A program made the translations under genes and the position numbers. 64,000 nt of DNA from an uncultured bacterium (GTDB taxonomy: Bacteria > Bacillota > Clostridia > Lachnospirales > Lachnospiraceae): positions 1 to 64,000 of the forward strand of contig CALZQA010000005.1 in assembly GCA_945828315.1 (NCBI GenBank), given 5' to 3'. Below, in pieces: positions 29,766 to 38,446 of the stretch. Within the stretch, counting starts at the first letter, position 1, and each line of letters starts with the position of its first letter. Below the pieces are notes generated by a model. It worked only from the letters and a program-made list of their open reading frames with translations. It made no database searches and was not told where the DNA came from.

Positions 29766-30998
29766 ATGATCGTATATTTATTGCGTTGGATCGCTGTGCT
29801 TGCGATCGCATTTGTTGCAGGAAAACTGATGGCGAAAATAAAAATGCCTGCGATCCTCGGCTGGCTGATCGCCGGGATGCTGCTGGGGCCTCATGCTGCC
29901 GGGCTGATGCCGCAGCAAGTTCTGGATACCGAATGGTACAAAACCATCATCATGTGGATGCAATGTGCCTTCGGTGTCATGTTGGGCGTGGAACTGATCT
30001 GGAAAAAGCTGAAAAGCTACGGAAAGGCACTGGTGGTTACCACATTGATGCAGTCGCTGGGAACATTTGCGGTAGTCAGCCTTGCATTTGGGCTGATCTT
30101 TGCCTTTCTGGATGTCCCGGTCTATCTTGCATTTGTATTTGGAGGCATTGCACTGGCGACGGCGCCGGCCCCCGCATTGTCCATCGTGAATGAATTTCAT
30201 GCGAAAGGGCCGGTGACGGATACGCTCCTTCCGATGACAGTATTGGATGACGTGGTAGGGATCGCGGTTTTCTTTACGGTCAATTCGCTGGTGGCACGGA
30301 AGGTATCCGGTGGTGCAGTCCCGCTGTATATGATCCCCGTGATGATCTTCCTTCCGGTCATCATCGGCGCGATTGTCGGATTTCCGACCGGTTTATTGCT
30401 AAAAAAATGTGAAAAAAAAGCACCGACGTTGATCGTACTGCTTTCAGGCATCACAGTTACGATGCTGATCGGCTGGTCTGTCAATACGTTTTTGCTTTCA
30501 GGTATCACGTTAAATTATATGCTCATGGGAGTTTCTTTCGCAGCTGTATTTTCCAATATCGTCACACCGGAACAGCTGGATGAGATATCCGCATATTTTT
30601 CACCGATCCTTGGTATCTGCCTGCTGGCAGCGATTGTCGATCTGGGAGCACCGCTGGACTACCATCTGATCCTCGGCGCAGGCTTATATACGTTTGTCTA
30701 TATTTTGGCACGTGCGTGCGGTAAATATTTTGGTGCCATGACCGGAGCAAAGATCATGCATATGCCGGATGCGGTGCAAAAATATCTGGGACTGACGCTG
30801 CTTCCACATTCCGGTGTTTCACTGGTGTTTACGGGAATTATCTGCGCGACACTTTCATCTGAGCCGCAGCTAGTACAGATCGTACAGGGAACGATCGCTG
30901 CGGCTGCCGTCATCAATGAATTTATTGCAGTGATCGCGGCAAAGAAAGGATTCGAGCTGGCGGGCGAGATACAAAAACCGCAGGAAAATCAGGCATAA
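29766..30998 (+). CDS. Cation:proton antiporter (CPA2/NhaP-like)
   Basis: The protein has 410 residues and about twelve hydrophobic spans. MPAILGWLIAGMLLGPHAAG is the typical first re-entrant region. ALATAPAPALSIVNEF and LDDVVGIAVFF carry the conserved acidic pair in the ion path. The C terminus is short, with no RCK/TrkA domain. Na+/H+ or K+/H+ exchange is the family function; the cation is not determinable. The ATG at 29766 is chosen because AGGGAGA precedes it and it lies 1 base from the end of the TetR remnant. Confidence 0.85.
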   Translation: MIVYLLRWIAVLAIAFVAGKLMAKIKMPAILGWLIAGMLLGPHAAGLMPQQVLDTEWYKTIIMWMQCAFGVMLGVELIWKKLKSYGKALVVTTLMQSLGTFAVVSLAFGLIFAFLDVPVYLAFVFGGIALATAPAPALSIVNEFHAKGPVTDTLLPMTVLDDVVGIAVFFTVNSLVARKVSGGAVPLYMIPVMIFLPVIIGAIVGFPTGLLLKKCEKKAPTLIVLLSGITVTMLIGWSVNTFLLSGITLNYMLMGVSFAAVFSNIVTPEQLDEISAYFSPILGICLLAAIVDLGAPLDYHLILGAGLYTFVYILARACGKYFGAMTGAKIMHMPDAVQKYLGLTLLPHSGVSLVFTGIICATLSSEPQLVQIVQGTIAAAAVINEFIAVIAAKKGFELAGEIQKPQENQA

Positions 30999-31032
30999 TG
31001 ACGGGAAAAGCATCCCCCCGTACGTGAGGCGT

Positions 31033-31908
31033 TTACATCAGTTCCGGAATCATCTCTTTTGTCAGATTTAAAAACTTCATAGCTGCCGGAGACATATTGT
31101 CCTTCGCTTTCACGGCGACGCCCAGTGTCCGGGAGTAGTAAGGATCCAGAGGATAGGATGAGATCTGATCCTCAAAATTGCGAATGATAAGCTTGGGAAG
31201 AATACTGATCCCGAGCTTATTTGCGATCATGGAGATGATCGCGTGGTCATCCGTGGAAGAAAACTGGATGTTCGGCTGTACGGTGGAGCTGTCCAGAGCA
31301 TAGTGGATATCGTAGTCCGTGCCCATTGCCGAGATGATAAAGTTCTGACCCTCAAAATCGTTGATGGGATACGCTCCGGACTTCGGAACAGGTGCATCCT
31401 TGGGCAATACGGCCATCAACGGATCTTCGCAGAGGGGGATGAAATCTAGCGAATGCAGATTCCGGGCGCTCATAAAACCGAAATCCGCCATGTCATTTCC
31501 TACCCATTTGACGATGTCATCGGTACCGCCCTCAATCAACTGGATATTGATATTCGGATAGATTTCCTGAAAATGATGGATGATCTTCGGAAGCCAGTGG
31601 ATGGAAATACTGGAAAAGGTGGCGATCGTCAGAGAACCGGTCTCCAGACCGTTGATCTCACTGATGATCTGTTCCAGATTTTCGTGGCTCGCAAGCAGAG
31701 AGCGGACCGCGGGCAGGATCTGTCTGGCGTTAGAGGTCAGCTTGACACCCTGTTTGTTTCGTATAAATAACGGAAAACCGACTTCGTCTTCCAGCGATTT
31801 CAAAATATGGCTGACACCGGACTGGGTATATCCCAGACGCTCACCGCTCTTTGTGAAATTTTCTGTCTCTGCAACATCTGCGAAGAGCGAACATTTCTTT
31901 ATATCCAT
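31033..31908 (-). CDS. LysR family regulator divergent from the prd cluster
   Basis: The protein has 291 residues. The winged HTH is at about 3-60: KCSLFADVAETENFTKSGER, LGYTQSGVSHILKSLEDEVG. The periplasmic-binding-protein-like effector domain follows from about 90. It is transcribed away from prdC, and the shared 270-bp interval holds both promoters, the usual arrangement for a LysR protein that controls the divergent operon. No PrdR-type sigma-54 activator is in the window. Its own leader contains a strong terminator directly behind a consensus promoter. AGGGGAG is the ribosome site. Confidence 0.88.
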   Translation of the reverse strand: MDIKKCSLFADVAETENFTKSGERLGYTQSGVSHILKSLEDEVGFPLFIRNKQGVKLTSNARQILPAVRSLLASHENLEQIISEINGLETGSLTIATFSSISIHWLPKIIHHFQEIYPNINIQLIEGGTDDIVKWVGNDMADFGFMSARNLHSLDFIPLCEDPLMAVLPKDAPVPKSGAYPINDFEGQNFIISAMGTDYDIHYALDSSTVQPNIQFSSTDDHAIISMIANKLGISILPKLIIRNFEDQISSYPLDPYYSRTLGVAVKAKDNMSPAAMKFLNLTKEMIPELM

Positions 31909-31944
31909 AAGAACTCCCCTTTTGAAAACTGAATGATGAAAAAT

Positions 31945-31976
31945 AAAAAAGACGTCAAAGCAGCCGCTTTAACGTC
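31945..31976 (-). terminator. Intrinsic terminator in the lysR leader
   Basis: On the minus strand GACGT-AAAGC (from 31976) pairs with GCTTT-ACGTC (to 31951) with one mismatch, followed by six T and then ATTTTT. It lies only about 12 bases after the predicted start site and 37 bases before the lysR ATG, so it must be bypassed for lysR expression. Confidence 0.8.
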
Positions 31977-31994
31977 TTCGTTTTTTCTAGAAAT

Positions 31995-32023
31995 AGTATA
32001 GCCACTCTTATTTTTGCTGTCAA
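31995..32023 (-). promoter_or_regulatory. Consensus promoter of lysR
   Basis: On the minus strand TTGACA (32023-32018), 17 bp, TATACT (32000-31995). The predicted start is near 31988, immediately before the leader terminator. Confidence 0.75.
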
Positions 32024-32072
32024 CCTTTTTGGAGCATGACAAACTCTAATGATAGACAACGGAAAATGTCGT

Positions 32073-32101
32073 TTTACTTATTGCACGAGCGTGGATATAA
32101 T
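32073..32101 (+). promoter_or_regulatory. Probable prd operon promoter
   Basis: TATAAT (32096-32101) with TTTACT 17 bp upstream (32073-32078). No sigma-54 (-24/-12) element was found. CATGACAA at 32035-32042 matches half of the palindrome at 36638-36649. Confidence 0.5.
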
Positions 32102-32179
32102 CAAAACCAAATTTGAAACCACTCAGGACCCGGACAGATAGGAGCGGGCTGAATGGTTATGGGAAAAAGGAGTGAGAGC

Positions 32180-33487
32180 GTGAAAAAAATTTATCGTTTT
32201 CCTTTGAAGCAGCATATCGGAGCACCGGCTGCCCGGGCAGTTGCCCCCGGTGACAACGTTGTTCGCGGACAGCTCCTCGCGTTCAGGGAGGAAGAAACGC
32301 TGGGTGCCAATATTTATTCCAGTGTATCCGGTGTCGTTTCAGAGATCAGTGAGACCGAGATCATCATAGAGACAGATGAAAAGCAGGCGAAGGAGTATCT
32401 GCCGCTGAAACAGGAAACTCCGCTGGCACTCATTGAGGAGGCTGGTATCGTCGGGTTGGGAGGCGCAGGTTTCCCCACTTATGCAAAGTTGCAGCATCCG
32501 TTGCCGCCGGATGGAGTGGTGATCGTCAATGCGGCGGAATGTGAACCGATCCTGGGACACAACATTGCGGCGATCGAAAAAGATCCTGCGCAGCTCATCC
32601 GCGGACTTCAGATCGCGATGGAGGTCGTAAAGGCGGAAAAAGGCATCATTGCCATAAAGGAAATCCACACCGAAGCAATCGAACGTTTGCAGCAGGCACT
32701 CACAGATGAGCGGATCAGGATCGTGAAACTGCCGAATCTCTACCCGATGGGAGAGGAACGGGCGATCATCCGTGAGACGCTGGGTGTGCTACTTGGGGTC
32801 GAGAGCCTTCCTTCGGAGGCACATGCCATTGTGATCAATGCGGAGACGACCTGCCGGATTCAGGAGGCGGTGGATCTGAAAAAACCGCTGATCGATAAAA
32901 ATATGACCGTTGCGGGAAAATTGAAAGGAAACAGAGATCTGATCCGGATCTTTGAAGATGTTCCGATCGGCATTTCGGTGGGAGAGATGTTTGAGCAGGC
33001 AGGAGGTCTGGCAGACAGTTACGGCGAACTGATCATGGGAGGACCTTTTACCGGAAAGCGCACAAGCCCGGATGCGCCTGTCATCAAGACGACCGGCGGA
33101 CTGATCGCGGCTGAATGTTTTCTGAAGGGACCGGAAAAGATCGGGCTTCTGGTCTGCGCCTGCGGCGCTGATAAGGAGCGGCTGGAGCAGATCGCAGAGA
33201 GCATGGGCTCCAAGGTGGTAGGCGTGGAGTACTGCAAGCAGGCGCATCCGGTCAAAAGCAGCCTGAAATGTGAAAATCCGGGCAGATGTCCCGGTCAGGT
33301 GCAGAAGGTTCTTGCGCTGAAGAAAGCAGGCGCGCAGGCGGTGTTGATCAGTAATTGCACGGACTGCTCCAACACGGTCATGTCCTGTGCACCACAGCTT
33401 GGTCTGACTGTTTACCACTGCACGGACGGTGCTCTTCGGGCAGTGAATGCAAAACTGGTACGCAGGATCAGAGAAACTGCACCGTGA
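32180..33487 (+). CDS. prdC: PrdC, proline reductase-associated RnfC-like electron transfer protein
   Basis: The protein has 435 residues. KKIYRFPLKQHIGAPAARAV opens an RnfC-type barrel-sandwich, and GLGGAGFPTYAKL is the flavin-binding loop shared with RnfC/NuoF. The C-terminal part carries cysteine groups: LLVCACGADKERLEQI, CENPGRCPGQVQKVL and ISNCTDCSNTVMSCAP. PrdC passes electrons to proline reductase. No in-frame UGA occurs, so it is a cysteine form; characterised clostridial PrdC is reported as a selenoprotein. GTG at 32180 is chosen over ATG at 32153 because GGAG lies 7 bases before it and the conserved sequence begins there. Confidence 0.88.
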   Translation: MKKIYRFPLKQHIGAPAARAVAPGDNVVRGQLLAFREEETLGANIYSSVSGVVSEISETEIIIETDEKQAKEYLPLKQETPLALIEEAGIVGLGGAGFPTYAKLQHPLPPDGVVIVNAAECEPILGHNIAAIEKDPAQLIRGLQIAMEVVKAEKGIIAIKEIHTEAIERLQQALTDERIRIVKLPNLYPMGEERAIIRETLGVLLGVESLPSEAHAIVINAETTCRIQEAVDLKKPLIDKNMTVAGKLKGNRDLIRIFEDVPIGISVGEMFEQAGGLADSYGELIMGGPFTGKRTSPDAPVIKTTGGLIAAECFLKGPEKIGLLVCACGADKERLEQIAESMGSKVVGVEYCKQAHPVKSSLKCENPGRCPGQVQKVLALKKAGAQAVLISNCTDCSNTVMSCAPQLGLTVYHCTDGALRAVNAKLVRRIRETAP

Positions 33488-33534
33488 TGAGGTCTATAGT
33501 TACAAAAATCATAGATAGAGGAGGAAACAAACAT

Positions 33535-35355
33535 ATGTCAATCACAAACGAAACCTTACAGAAGCATTTGAAAGATCCGGCAATTTTTTGCTGCCGCAGA
33601 CAGAAAGGACTGGTGATCAGCGCTGCTGACCTGGAAGACCCGTCACTTTTTGACGACATGGAGGAGGCCGGTCTTCTCACGTTAAGTCCTGACGGACTGC
33701 GCATCGAGCAGGTGCTCGGTTCCACGCTGCTCACAGATGTGGAAGCATTGACACCGATCACAAAGGATGTGCTGGATAAGATCAATGAAACAGAGGAAAC
33801 ACCCGCGAAAGAAGTGGTCAGCGAGCCGGCAGCAGAAATATCCGCATCGGCAATACAAACAAGTACAGGAGGAAATGGCATGATACATATTGAGATTGGA
33901 AGAGTAGAAAATCTGGAGCATCTGAGTCTGGATATCCCGGCATTTGCGGGTGTACCCGTGACAGCAGCCACCGCGGCCGCGCCCGGAGCAGCAGTTCACG
34001 CAGCCGCACCGACAGCAGCTCCCAAGGAGGAGAAGAAGGAGAAAAAGGTCATCCGTACACTGACCAAAAAACATATCAGGATCACAGATGCTGAGATCGG
34101 AACTGAGACTTCCATTAAAGACGGAAAGATCACGATCGACGGCAGCATTGTGGAGAAAGCGATCTTGGAAGATCCCCTTTGCAAGAGCATGGAGCTGTCT
34201 GTGATCAAACCAAATGAGCGTCATATCTATACGGAAACGATCATGGATGTGTGCCCGATCGCTACGAAAGTAGAGGGCGAGCTTGGAAGTGGTGTGACCA
34301 AGGTTGCAGACGGCGTTGTATTCATGCTGACCGGTGTGGATGAGGACGGGGTACAGATTCACGAGTTTGGCTCTTCGGAAGGATATCTGGATGAGAAGAT
34401 GTACTTCGGACACCCGGGCTGCGCAGATGAAAACGACATCATCATCCGCTGCAATGTGGTCATTCAGAGATTGTCCGGCATGACAAGACCCGGCCCATTT
34501 GCAGCACACAAATGTCAGGATTATGTGATCCAGGCTGTGAGAAATGAGCTGAAAAAGTACGATGGCGAGATCGTTCGCGAGGAGATCTGCGAGGATGTCC
34601 GCAGACCCGGAAATCCCCGTGTCGTACTTGTCAAGGAGATCATGGGACAGGGCGCGATGCACGATAACGTGATCTGCCCCATCGAGCCCTGCGGCATTTT
34701 AGGAGGACAGAAAAACGTGGATTGCGGAAATGTGCCGATCATTCTGACACCCAACCAGGTGCGTGACGGTTCCATCCATGCGCTGACCTGTATCGGACCT
34801 GCAACGAAAGAGATGACCCGCCACTACATCCGCGAGCCACTCGTAGAGGGTCTGGCAGCAGATACCGAGATGGATCTGGTAGGCGTTGTATTTGTCGGTT
34901 CTCCGCAGGTCAACGACGAGAAGCTGTGGGTATCCGAGCGCCTCGGCTCTCTGTTAGAGTCACTGGATATCGATGGATGTATCATCACGACAGAGGGATT
35001 TGGAAACAATCACATTGATTTTATCCAGCATATCGGTCAGGCAGGAAAGCGAGGGATTCCGGTGGTAGGCGTATCCTTCTGTGCTTATCAGGGACAGCTG
35101 GTAGTCGGAAATGAGTACGCTACAGCCATGGTAGAAGAAAACATGGATCAGGGTGGATTTGAAAATAATGTGGCAGGCTGTTCCTGCGTGACGAAGGAAG
35201 TGGCAGCACGTGCCATCCAGATGCTGAAAAACAAGATGGCAGGTGTCGAGATTGCACCCGCACCGAAGAAATGGAATAACGATGTCATCAACGCCAACAA
35301 CCGACTGTTGGGACTTCCGGAGACCGTTTTGCTTGACAATGGCACGTTACACTGA
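33535..35355 (+). CDS. prdA: PrdA, D-proline reductase proprotein
   Basis: The proprotein has 606 residues. PrdA is cleaved autocatalytically at a Thr-Cys-type site to give a pyruvoyl-bearing subunit. Here the site reads HALTCIGPATKEMTRHY, with Cys419 as the expected pyruvoyl precursor. Flanking regions MGQGAMHDNVICPIEPCGIL and GVVFVGSPQVNDEKLW are typical. An Ala/Pro/Lys-rich linker spans about 140-175. With PrdB it reduces D-proline to 5-aminovalerate in Stickland fermentation. The ATG at 33535 follows GAGGAGGAAAC; the frame's upstream extension overlaps prdC and is not used. It overlaps the next gene by 17 bases. Confidence 0.93.
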   Translation: MSITNETLQKHLKDPAIFCCRRQKGLVISAADLEDPSLFDDMEEAGLLTLSPDGLRIEQVLGSTLLTDVEALTPITKDVLDKINETEETPAKEVVSEPAAEISASAIQTSTGGNGMIHIEIGRVENLEHLSLDIPAFAGVPVTAATAAAPGAAVHAAAPTAAPKEEKKEKKVIRTLTKKHIRITDAEIGTETSIKDGKITIDGSIVEKAILEDPLCKSMELSVIKPNERHIYTETIMDVCPIATKVEGELGSGVTKVADGVVFMLTGVDEDGVQIHEFGSSEGYLDEKMYFGHPGCADENDIIIRCNVVIQRLSGMTRPGPFAAHKCQDYVIQAVRNELKKYDGEIVREEICEDVRRPGNPRVVLVKEIMGQGAMHDNVICPIEPCGILGGQKNVDCGNVPIILTPNQVRDGSIHALTCIGPATKEMTRHYIREPLVEGLAADTEMDLVGVVFVGSPQVNDEKLWVSERLGSLLESLDIDGCIITTEGFGNNHIDFIQHIGQAGKRGIPVVGVSFCAYQGQLVVGNEYATAMVEENMDQGGFENNVAGCSCVTKEVAARAIQMLKNKMAGVEIAPAPKKWNNDVINANNRLLGLPETVLLDNGTLH

Positions 35356-35833
35356 TGATAGTACAACCAATGAAAGTGAAGTGAAGAAATTGCTGGATTA
35401 TATCATAAATCCCGTTCTGATGGGCGGACTGGTCAAAGAGGTGACAGAGGATGCACTGAAAGTTCATCTGCATGGAAGACTGGGTGTGATCACAGTTCCG
35501 AAGTCGCTTGTTCTCGATCCGGTTGAACTGGAGCCGGGACACGAGATGCAGTTTTATTTCAGCTATCTGCAGGTAAACGAGACGCCTTATGACTACGACG
35601 GAAGTGCCATCAGCCGTGATAGAGAATTTACTCCCTGTTTCGTTGGCGGAACCGTCACAGAAGTCAATGATACGGCCATCAAGGCAGATATCATGGAGGA
35701 CATGGGAACGGTTGCCGTACCGAGAAGATGGGTATTTACGGATCTGGCACTGCAGGAGGGTCAGAATGTGGAGTTTTACTTCAGTCCGATGCATGTGACC
35801 GGAAAACGGGAGATACCCGTAGAATCAATTTAA
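35339..35833 (+). CDS. CBO2463/CBO2479-type protein between prdA and prdB
   Basis: The protein has 164 residues. It contains two repeats of one small beta-rich unit: GGLVKEVTEDALKVHLHGRL (about 28-47) and GGTVTEVNDTAIKADIMEDM (about 104-123), each followed by a VxVP(K/R) motif. Such proteins accompany proline reductase genes, but no reaction is known. It starts inside the end of prdA and lacks a strong ribosome site, suggesting coupled translation at a fixed ratio to PrdA. It has no signal peptide or membrane segment. Confidence 0.7.
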   Translation: MARYTDDSTTNESEVKKLLDYIINPVLMGGLVKEVTEDALKVHLHGRLGVITVPKSLVLDPVELEPGHEMQFYFSYLQVNETPYDYDGSAISRDREFTPCFVGGTVTEVNDTAIKADIMEDMGTVAVPRRWVFTDLALQEGQNVEFYFSPMHVTGKREIPVESI

Positions 35834-35875
35834 CAGAATACATCGTTTTGCAAATGCATAAAAGGAGGAAAACTT

Positions 35876-36601
35876 ATGAATCTTACAACAGTAGCGGGCA
35901 TGCAGTCCGAAATATTTGTACCGGTAACTCCGGTTCCTGTATTTACAGAATTAAAGAAACCGTTAAGCGAGTGCAAGGTTGCATTTATCACAGCCGGCGG
36001 TATCCATAAAAAGAGTCAGACACCCTTCAATACATCCGGTGATTTCTCTTACCGCACCATCGAATTCGACACACCGTCTTCGGAGCTGATGGTAACACAT
36101 GGCGGATTCGATAATTCCGATATCAACAAGGATGTCAATGCCATGTTCCCCATCGACCGTCTGCATGAGCTGGTTGAGGAAGGATTTATCGGTTCTCTGT
36201 CTTATGAGACCTATACCTTTATGGGCGGCGGCGGAAACGTAGAAAAATTCAAAAATGAAACAGGTCCCGAGATTGCCCGCAAGTTGAAGGAGCAGGGCGT
36301 GGATATCGTTCTGTGTACCGGCGGATGCGGTACCTGTCACCGCTCAGCAACGATCGTTACCAGATGCTGTGAAGCGGCAGGCATGAGCTGTGTTGTTATT
36401 GCCGCACTTCCGCCGATCGCACGGCAGCAGGGGGCACCGCGCATCACGGCTCCCCATGTGCCTATCGGATCCAATGCCGGTGAACCCAATAACATTCCGA
36501 TGCAGACAGCTATTATCAAGGAGTCGTTGGAGTGGGTGCGCGACTGTCCCAGCTACAATCAGACGAAGGTATTGCCGTACGAATATCGTCATAATGTGTA
36601 A
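35876..36601 (+). CDS. prdB: PrdB, D-proline reductase subunit, cysteine form
   Basis: The subunit has 241 residues and GrdB-like folds: KVAFITAGGIHKKSQTPFNT, HGGFDNSDINKDVNAMFPID, SLSYETYTFMGGGGNV. The active-site segment is VLCTGGCGTCHRSATI. Cys151 (codon TGC) occupies the place where the well-studied PrdB has selenocysteine encoded by UGA (around residue 151-152). The second Cys, Cys154, is kept. The enzyme should therefore work without selenium, presumably with different kinetics. AAAGGAGGAAAAC precedes the ATG. The gene is the fourth of the prd transcript. Confidence 0.93.
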   Translation: MNLTTVAGMQSEIFVPVTPVPVFTELKKPLSECKVAFITAGGIHKKSQTPFNTSGDFSYRTIEFDTPSSELMVTHGGFDNSDINKDVNAMFPIDRLHELVEEGFIGSLSYETYTFMGGGGNVEKFKNETGPEIARKLKEQGVDIVLCTGGCGTCHRSATIVTRCCEAAGMSCVVIAALPPIARQQGAPRITAPHVPIGSNAGEPNNIPMQTAIIKESLEWVRDCPSYNQTKVLPYEYRHNV

Positions 36602-36637
36602 TTCTGCAGAGCCATAGAAATCTTCTCACATGTCAAC

Positions 36638-36649
36638 TTGTCATGACAA
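36638..36649. promoter_or_regulatory. Perfect 12-bp palindrome upstream of the racemase-TetR gene
   Basis: TTGTCATGACAA is self-complementary. It lies 184 bp before the fusion gene, in the prdB-prdF gap. Half of it, CATGACAA, recurs at 32035-32042 in the lysR-prdC interval. It is a candidate operator for the fused TetR domain. Confidence 0.4.
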
Positions 36650-36729
36650 TCATGCAGATGTGGAAGTTTACAAATGACAGAGCATATGATTAAATACAAC
36701 CATATTTAGGAATATTGATGAGCAAAATG

Positions 36730-36780
36730 AAACAGGGCAGACACAGGCGTCGCAAAGACAGGGTGCTGCTCTGTTTTTGT
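36730..36780 (+). terminator. Hairpin with U tract before the racemase-TetR gene
   Basis: AAACAGGGCAG (36730-36740) pairs with CTGCTCTGTTT (36766-36776) with one G-U pair, followed by TTGTTTC. It can end the prdB transcript or attenuate the next gene, 52 bases downstream. Confidence 0.7.
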
Positions 36781-36832
36781 TTCATCAGACAGATATTCGG
36801 AAATACAACGGATATGGAAAGGGGAAAGGACA

Positions 36833-38431
36833 ATGACACCTCCGAAGATCAGAAATTATAAATATCATATTAAAACGATCGATTCTCATACGATGGGTGA
36901 ACCCACCAGAATTGTCTATGACGGTTTCCCGGAGCTTTCCGGTGAGACGATGATGGATAAAAAGAAATATCTGATGGAACACTACGATTATCTGCGTTCT
37001 GCACTCATGCTGGAGCCACGTGGACACCGTGACATGTTCGGAGCGCTTCTGACTGCGCCGGTCCACGAGGAAGCGGACTACGGCGTTATTTTTTTGGACA
37101 GCGGGGGTTGCCTGAACATGTGCGGACATGGTAGTATAGGAACGGCGTCCATGCTGGTGGAGACAGGGATGGTTCCGGTCACGGAGCCCTACACGGAAGT
37201 TGTGCTGGATGCGCCGTCCGGTATTATCCGCACAAAGGTGCACGTGGTAGATGGCGAGGCAGTGGAAGTCAGCATTCTGAATGTTCCGGCATTTTTATAC
37301 AAAAAAAATCTGGAGATCGATACACAGGACTGGGGCAGAATATCCTACGATATTTCTTTTGGAGGTTCTTTTTTTGCGCTAGTTGACGCGGATGCCATTG
37401 GACTGTCCTTAAAGATGGAGAATGCGGATGTCATCACGCGGCTGGGAATGGAATTGCGGGATAAGATCAATCATTCGGTGGAGATCCGTCATCCATACCT
37501 GGATATCACAACCGTGGATCTGGTGGAGTTTTATTCAAAGCGCGCGGGTCATCATGCAACAATGAAAAACTGTGTCATTTTCGGTGATGCGCAGGTGGAT
37601 CGTTCACCCTGCGGAACCGGTACGAGTGCAAAGCTGGCTGCGCTCTATGCAAAAGGGGAATTGGGCCTTCATGAGCCGTTTCTTTATGAAAGTATTACCG
37701 GATCCATGTTCCGCGGCGAAGCTGTTCAGGAAGTGGAGATCGGAGATCAGACGGGCATTATTCCGCAAATCACCGGCAGCGCTTATATTACAGGGCTCAA
37801 TGAGTGGATCATTGATGATCAGGATCCCATGAAATATGGATTTTTGCTGGGACATATCACAGATGAGACCGAGAGCGAGCGCAGCAGGATCGTCAAGGCT
37901 GCATGGGAGTTATTCCATGAGAAAGGCTATGAGGAGACGACGATCACGGACGTAATCACCCGTTCGGGTGTGACAGAGGAATGCTTTTATCAGAATTTCT
38001 CACAGAAGGACGATCTGGAGCATACGCTGGGAGACTTGTTTGATGAGAAATATGCCCAGCTGATGGTATCCATGAATCCGAGATTTTCGCATTACGAGCA
38101 GCTCGTATATTTGAACCGGGAGCTGTTTGAAATGATCGAGACGCAGGTGCCCTTTCAGCTTGTGGAGCATATATACGTGGGGATGCCACAGGAGCGGCAG
38201 GAACTGTTAAATAAAAATCGTTTTTATTATCAGCTGATCACTCAGATCATTAAAGAGGGACAGCAAAAAGGAGAATTTGACCGGGAGGAGTCTGCGGAGT
38301 CATTGACTGATACATATGCATCGCTGGAGCGAGGTCTGATCTATGACTGGTGTGTCAAGGGTGGAACCGAAAGCCTCAGTGCAAAAGGCCAAAAGATCCT
38401 TTCCATTTTTTTAAAACATTTGATGAAATAG
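36833..38431 (+). CDS. Proline racemase fused to a TetR regulator
   Basis: This is a single uninterrupted frame of 532 residues. Residues 1-338 are a complete PrdF-type proline racemase: [20 protein letters not shown], the catalytic Cys97 in [21 protein letters not shown], and the second catalytic Cys260 in [14 protein letters not shown], ending [18 protein letters not shown]. PrdF alone is about 335 residues. Residues 346-395 are a Tet[45 protein letters not shown] TetR ligand-like helical domain runs to 532. The linker is only a few residues. Racemase makes D-proline for PrdA/B; the fused domain suggests gene control by the enzyme. An in-frame ATG at 37829, with AGGA 5 bases upstream, could also yield a free TetR domain. 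Confidence 0.9.
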   Translation: MTPPKIRNYKYHIKTIDSHTMGEPTRIVYDGFPELSGETMMDKKKYLMEHYDYLRSALMLEPRGHRDMFGALLTAPVHEEADYGVIFLDSGGCLNMCGHGSIGTASMLVETGMVPVTEPYTEVVLDAPSGIIRTKVHVVDGEAVEVSILNVPAFLYKKNLEIDTQDWGRISYDISFGGSFFALVDADAIGLSLKMENADVITRLGMELRDKINHSVEIRHPYLDITTVDLVEFYSKRAGHHATMKNCVIFGDAQVDRSPCGTGTSAKLAALYAKGELGLHEPFLYESITGSMFRGEAVQEVEIGDQTGIIPQITGSAYITGLNEWIIDDQDPMKYGFLLGHITDETESERSRIVKAAWELFHEKGYEETTITDVITRSGVTEECFYQNFSQKDDLEHTLGDLFDEKYAQLMVSMNPRFSHYEQLVYLNRELFEMIETQVPFQLVEHIYVGMPQERQELLNKNRFYYQLITQIIKEGQQKGEFDREESAESLTDTYASLERGLIYDWCVKGGTESLSAKGQKILSIFLKHLMK

Positions 38432-38446
38432 GATGAAAAAAGTATC

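Noticed and set aside
32000-32110. Sigma-54 promoter for the prd operon, as with PrdR in C. difficile
   Set aside because: No TGGCAC-N5-TTGC type element was found, while a TATAAT box is present.
32789-33418. Long open frame on the minus strand inside prdC, and similar long antisense frames elsewhere (14767-17723, 18046-18636, 33682-34662, 47828-48649)
   Set aside because: They are mirror frames of strongly conserved genes, lack ribosome sites and resemble no protein.
33355-33534. N-terminal extension of PrdA
   Set aside because: It overlaps prdC in another frame, has no family similarity, and a strong ribosome site precedes the ATG at 33535.
35876-36601. Hidden selenocysteine codon in prdB
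   Set aside because: The frame has no internal TGA; the active-site position is read as TGC.
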